From: Caldimonas sp.
GTDB taxonomy: Bacteria; Pseudomonadota; Gammaproteobacteria; Burkholderiales; Burkholderiaceae_C
Direction: 5' to 3'
NCBI GenBank assembly: GCA_030150305.1
Contig: JASLGD010000056.1
Location: forward strand, 1 to 9,260
Length of the DNA stretch: 9,260 bases
A program made the position numbers and the translations under genes. Shown here in pieces: positions 7,141-9,260 of this stretch (positions are counted from its first letter, which is position 1; every line of letters starts with the position of its first letter). The notes under the pieces were generated by a model, which saw nothing but the letters and a program-made list of their open reading frames with translations, was not told where the DNA came from and ran no database searches.

Positions 7141-7404
7141 GCGGGTCTCCTGCTTGTGGCGATGGGCGGCGACCTCGGCGGGGCGCGCCCTTGGAAAACC
7201 CATTGTTCAGAGGCCCCGAGCGCGCGGGACCGGGCTTTCCCCTAGTCAGGCTGTCACATTCCGCTCACCGAGCGCAGGCACGAAGCATTGCCGGTCGTGC
7301 GTCCTCGAATGCGTGACGCGTTTCGGTCGATGGGTGCACCGAGCGCTGACGCGGACGCCGGGTGACCGGCTCCGCTCCATGTCCCCCGGGGCCTGGCCAA
7401 GAGC
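7141..7404. other. Intergenic region between senA and coxS; probable cox operon promoter region
   Basis: This is the longest non-coding stretch of the window (264 bases), lying downstream of senA and upstream of the coxS GTG on the minus strand. I see no convincing -10/-35 pair and no hairpin followed by a T-run. Small symmetric elements are present: a 6-base inverted repeat GCACGA/TCGTGC (7278-7283 and 7295-7300, 11 bases apart), a CGCTC-ACC-GAGCG stem (7262-7274), and a 10-base direct repeat CACCGAGCGC (7266-7275 and 7337-7346). One of these could be a regulator site, but none matches a motif I can name. The in-frame extension of coxS to an ATG at 7203 crosses part of this region and is judged not translated. 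Confidence 0.5.
7146..7151 (-). promoter_or_regulatory. Ribosome binding site deciding the GTG start of coxS
   Basis: AGGAGA on the minus strand lies 5 bases before GTG at 7138-7140. The competing ATG at 7203 has no such site, so this element decides the start in favour of the shorter protein. Confidence 0.75.
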
Positions 7405-8580
7405 TCAGGGCGCGCAGCTGCGAAAGCCGTAGAAGCCGTCGTCGCGCTCGGGAAGGGCGAAGCTGCGCAGGCGCGCGCTGCGCAGCGGAGGGCGCGTCGC
7501 GAACGATGCGCCGCGCAGCACCTTGTGGCTGCCGAACGCCGGCTGCGAGTAGTCGCGCCACGGCCCGGCGACGAAGCCCGGGTACGGCCGGAACGTCGTC
7601 GCCGTCCACTCGCGGACGTCGCCCCAGCGAAAGCCGCGCGAGGCACCCTGGTGCGCCGCGGCTTCCCACTCGGCCTCGACCGGCAACCGCCGGCCTGCCC
7701 AGCGGCACCATGCCTCGGCCTCGTGCCAGGTGACGTGGACCGCGGGCTGTGCCGCGGGAACGCGCGCAAGCACGCCGAAGCGGCGCTGCAGGACGCCGTG
7801 GCGCAGCTGGTCGACGTGGCGAGGCGTGCGGCGAGCTTCGCGCTCGAGCCAGGCCCAGCCGGCCTCGCTCCAGTACGCGCGCTCGTCGTAGCCGCCGTCC
7901 TCGACGAACTCGCCGTACTGCGCCCACGTGACCGGCTGCGCGTCGATCTCGAACTCGGGGATCGCGACCGCGTGCGGCTCTCGCTCGTTGTCGAAGCGAA
8001 AGCCGTCGCCGCTCGCGCCGAGCAACCAGCGCGTCGCGGGCAGCGCGATCGGCGGCCGCGGCGCGCGCGCGGCGATGCGCGCGACCAGGCCGACGTCGAG
8101 GCCGAGCGTCTGCGCGAGCACCGCGAGCGCCTCGGCGTGCATCTCCTCGTGGAAGAGCGCGAGGCGATGGAAGTAGTTGGCGTCGTCGTCCGCGTCGCGC
8201 GCGATGGCGTCGAGGCACGCCGCGAGCTGCGCGTCGAGCCGCTCGATCAGCTCGGCGCGCGACGGCAGCGCGACGCGCCAGCGCTCGGCATGCGCGAGCC
8301 GCGCCGAGTCGAAGACGGCGTCGGGGCCGGCGAGCGCAGGCGCGCGCGCAGCGTCGACGAAGCCGTCGGCGTTGCGGCGGTGCGGGCCGCGCAGGATCCA
8401 GAATTCGGCGAACCAGGCAATGTGGCCGAGCTCCCACGCGACCGGGTTGACGCCCGCCTGCTCGGGGACGCGCCAGCCGTCGTCGTCGAGGTCGAGCGTG
8501 CGGGCAAGCGTCGTCGCGCGCGCGTCGCGCAGCGCGTCGGCGAGCGCCACGCCGGCGAGCCGACGCGCGTCAGCGGTCAT
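7405..8580 (-). CDS. senA: EgtB-like non-haem iron enzyme, probable selenoneine synthase SenA
   Basis: A 391-residue protein with the two-domain EgtB layout. The N-terminal DinB-like four-helix domain (about 10-160) contributes the iron ligands: H53 in WELGHIAWFAEFW, and H144 and H148 in the HxxxHxE motif HEEMHAE. The C-terminal formylglycine-generating-enzyme/C-type-lectin domain (about 180-391) has EIDAQPVTWAQYGEFV, VHVTWHEAEAWCRWAGRRLP, EWTATTFRPYPGF, VLRGASFATRP and the end RDDGFYGFRSC. EgtB joins sulfur to hercynine in ergothioneine synthesis. SenA homologues join selenium from a selenosugar instead. I call SenA because the adjacent divergent gene is a SenB selenosugar synthase and no other ergothioneine genes are visible. 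The ATG at 8578-8580 begins the homologous region. The frame stays open upstream, but that part would run antisense through senB. No clear ribosome site is seen. If the neighbour is misleading it would be an EgtB paralogue. Confidence 0.87.
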   Translation of the reverse strand: MTADARRLAGVALADALRDARATTLARTLDLDDDGWRVPEQAGVNPVAWELGHIAWFAEFWILRGPHRRNADGFVDAARAPALAGPDAVFDSARLAHAERWRVALPSRAELIERLDAQLAACLDAIARDADDDANYFHRLALFHEEMHAEALAVLAQTLGLDVGLVARIAARAPRPPIALPATRWLLGASGDGFRFDNEREPHAVAIPEFEIDAQPVTWAQYGEFVEDGGYDERAYWSEAGWAWLEREARRTPRHVDQLRHGVLQRRFGVLARVPAAQPAVHVTWHEAEAWCRWAGRRLPVEAEWEAAAHQGASRGFRWGDVREWTATTFRPYPGFVAGPWRDYSQPAFGSHKVLRGASFATRPPLRSARLRSFALPERDDGFYGFRSCAP

Positions 8581-8611
8581 GGTGCCCGCGCCGCCGTGCG
8601 ATGATCGTTCG
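8581..8611. promoter_or_regulatory. 31-base divergent start region between senA and senB
   Basis: Only 31 bases separate the ATG of senA (minus) from the ATG of senB (plus). Neither side shows a purine-rich ribosome site, and there is no room for two separate promoters and leaders. The transcripts may be leaderless or nearly so, or one or both promoters may lie within the opposite gene's 5' coding sequence. No promoter boxes can be named with confidence. Confidence 0.45.
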
Positions 8612-9260
8612 ATGCGATCCGGGCAGCCGCCGCGCGTGACGATCGTCTCGCCGGCGCTCGCCGCCGCGAACAACGGCAACTGGCACACGGCGGCGCGCTG
8701 GCAGCGCTTCCTCGCGCCGGTCGCCGACGTCGAGGTCGTCGCGATCGGCGACGAGGACGGCAGCGCCGACGTGCTGATCGCGCTGCACGCGCGGCGCGCC
8801 GCAGCGTCGATCGCGCGCTGGCGGGCGCGCCGGTCCGAGGCGCCGATCGTCGTCGTGCTCACCGGCACCGACCTCTACCGCGACCTCCCTGCCGATGCCG
8901 ACGCCCGCCATTCGCTGGAGTGTGCCAGCCGCATCGTCGTCCTGCAGGAGGCGGCGCCGGCGCGGCTCGACGCCGCCGCGCGCGCGAAGGCGGTCGTCAT
9001 CGTGCAGTCGGCGCCGGCGCTGCGCGCCGAGCGCGATGCGCGCGACGCCGACTTCGCGGCGGTCGGCCACCTGCGCGACGAGAAGGATCCGCTGACCGTG
9101 ATGCGGGCAGCGCGACTGCTCGCCGCGGACACGGCAACGCCGACGATCGTCCACGTCGGCGCGGCGCTCGACGAACGCCTCGGCGAAGAAGCGAAGACGA
9201 CGATGGCTGCGTGCCCGGCGTACCGCTGGCTCGGCGGGCTCGACCACGCGGCGGCGCGGC
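8612..9260 (+). CDS. senB: Selenosugar synthase SenB, glycosyltransferase-like (3' end outside window)
   Basis: The frame from ATG 8612 stays open to the window edge (216 codons). The first residues, PPRVTIVSPALAAANNGN, then WHTAARW (24-30), give the N-terminal beta-strand and loop of a GT-B glycosyltransferase. Later landmarks match the SenB family (formerly the TIGR04348 putative glycosyltransferases): DVLIALHARRAAASIARWR (53-71), VVVLTGTDLYRDL (80-92), RIVVLQ (107-112), VGHLRDEKDP (151-160), HVGAALDE (181-188) and YRWLG (204-208). Full-length members are about 300-330 residues, so roughly the last third, the UDP-sugar site, is missing. SenB makes a selenosugar from selenophosphate and a UDP-sugar, which SenA then uses. 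The gene is divergent from senA. An upstream in-frame GTG at 8582 is possible but would add residues outside the homologous region. Family assignment rests on recalled conserved motifs and is quite sure. Confidence 0.88.
   Translation, partial: MRSGQPPRVTIVSPALAAANNGNWHTAARWQRFLAPVADVEVVAIGDEDGSADVLIALHARRAAASIARWRARRSEAPIVVVLTGTDLYRDLPADADARHSLECASRIVVLQEAAPARLDAAARAKAVVIVQSAPALRAERDARDADFAAVGHLRDEKDPLTVMRAARLLAADTATPTIVHVGAALDERLGEEAKTTMAACPAYRWLGGLDHAAAR

Noticed and set aside
7141..7203. Longer CoxS starting at the ATG at 7203
   Set aside because: No ribosome site precedes that ATG and the added 21 residues are atypical. The GTG at 7140 has AGGAGA at the right spacing and gives the normal length.
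7277..7292. Sigma-54-like GGCAC...TTGC element on the plus strand
   Set aside because: The GG-to-GC spacing is one base too long for a -24/-12 promoter, and it points into the 3' end of senA on the antisense strand.
8581..8868. 96-residue N-terminal extension of the EgtB-like protein from an ATG at 8868
   Set aside because: Homology to the DinB-like domain begins at the ATG at 8580. The extension would lie antisense inside senB, whose frame is well conserved, and it is low-complexity.
8570..9247. 225-codon minus-strand frame at the right edge
   Set aside because: It is antisense to senB and yields an Arg-rich sequence without motifs, whereas the plus-strand frame matches a known family.

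Overview
The window is very GC-rich (about 70 % by eye) and densely packed. It is a chromosomal stretch of a free-living, aerobic, metabolically versatile bacterium. The mix of a TRAP transporter, a coxSLM-DEG operon and a senA/senB pair suggests a proteobacterium, perhaps a betaproteobacterium, but the sequence does not fix the taxon. There are no insertion sequences, tRNAs, rRNAs or CRISPR arrays.

Layout. (1) 2-655, plus strand: the C-terminal half of a TRAP transporter large permease (DctM family), entering from the left edge. (2) 660-7140, minus strand: one six-gene operon, read right to left as coxS-coxL-coxM-coxD-coxE-coxG. It encodes a three-subunit molybdenum hydroxylase of the carbon monoxide dehydrogenase/xanthine dehydrogenase family and its maturation and membrane-docking proteins. 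Gene spacing is tight: stops overlap ribosome binding sites, and coxD and coxE overlap by 11 bases. The exception is a 93-base gap between coxM and coxD filled by a 62-base imperfect palindrome of a dispersed-repeat type. CoxL carries the form II motif AYRGAGR rather than the copper-binding AYxCSFR of proven CO dehydrogenases, so its substrate is open. (3) 7141-7404: a 264-base non-coding stretch between senA and coxS, the probable place of the cox promoter. (4) 7405-8580, minus strand: an EgtB-like non-haem iron sulfoxide-synthase-type enzyme, best read as the selenoneine synthase SenA. (5) 8612 to the right edge, plus strand: the N-terminal two thirds of a glycosyltransferase-like protein matching the SenB selenosugar synthase family. 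Its reading frame has no stop before the window ends.

How the genes work together. CoxS ([2Fe-2S]), CoxM (FAD) and CoxL (Mo-pterin) form the hydroxylase. CoxD (MoxR AAA ATPase) and CoxE (VWA protein) form a chaperone pair that matures the active site. CoxG, a START-like protein with a C-terminal membrane helix, probably docks the enzyme to the membrane. SenB would make a selenosugar from selenophosphate and a UDP-sugar, and SenA would join its selenium to hercynine and give selenoneine, the selenium analogue of ergothioneine. The senA/senB pair is the most interesting content: selenium placed specifically in a small molecule by a recently described pathway, here as a divergent gene pair with only 31 bases between the start codons.
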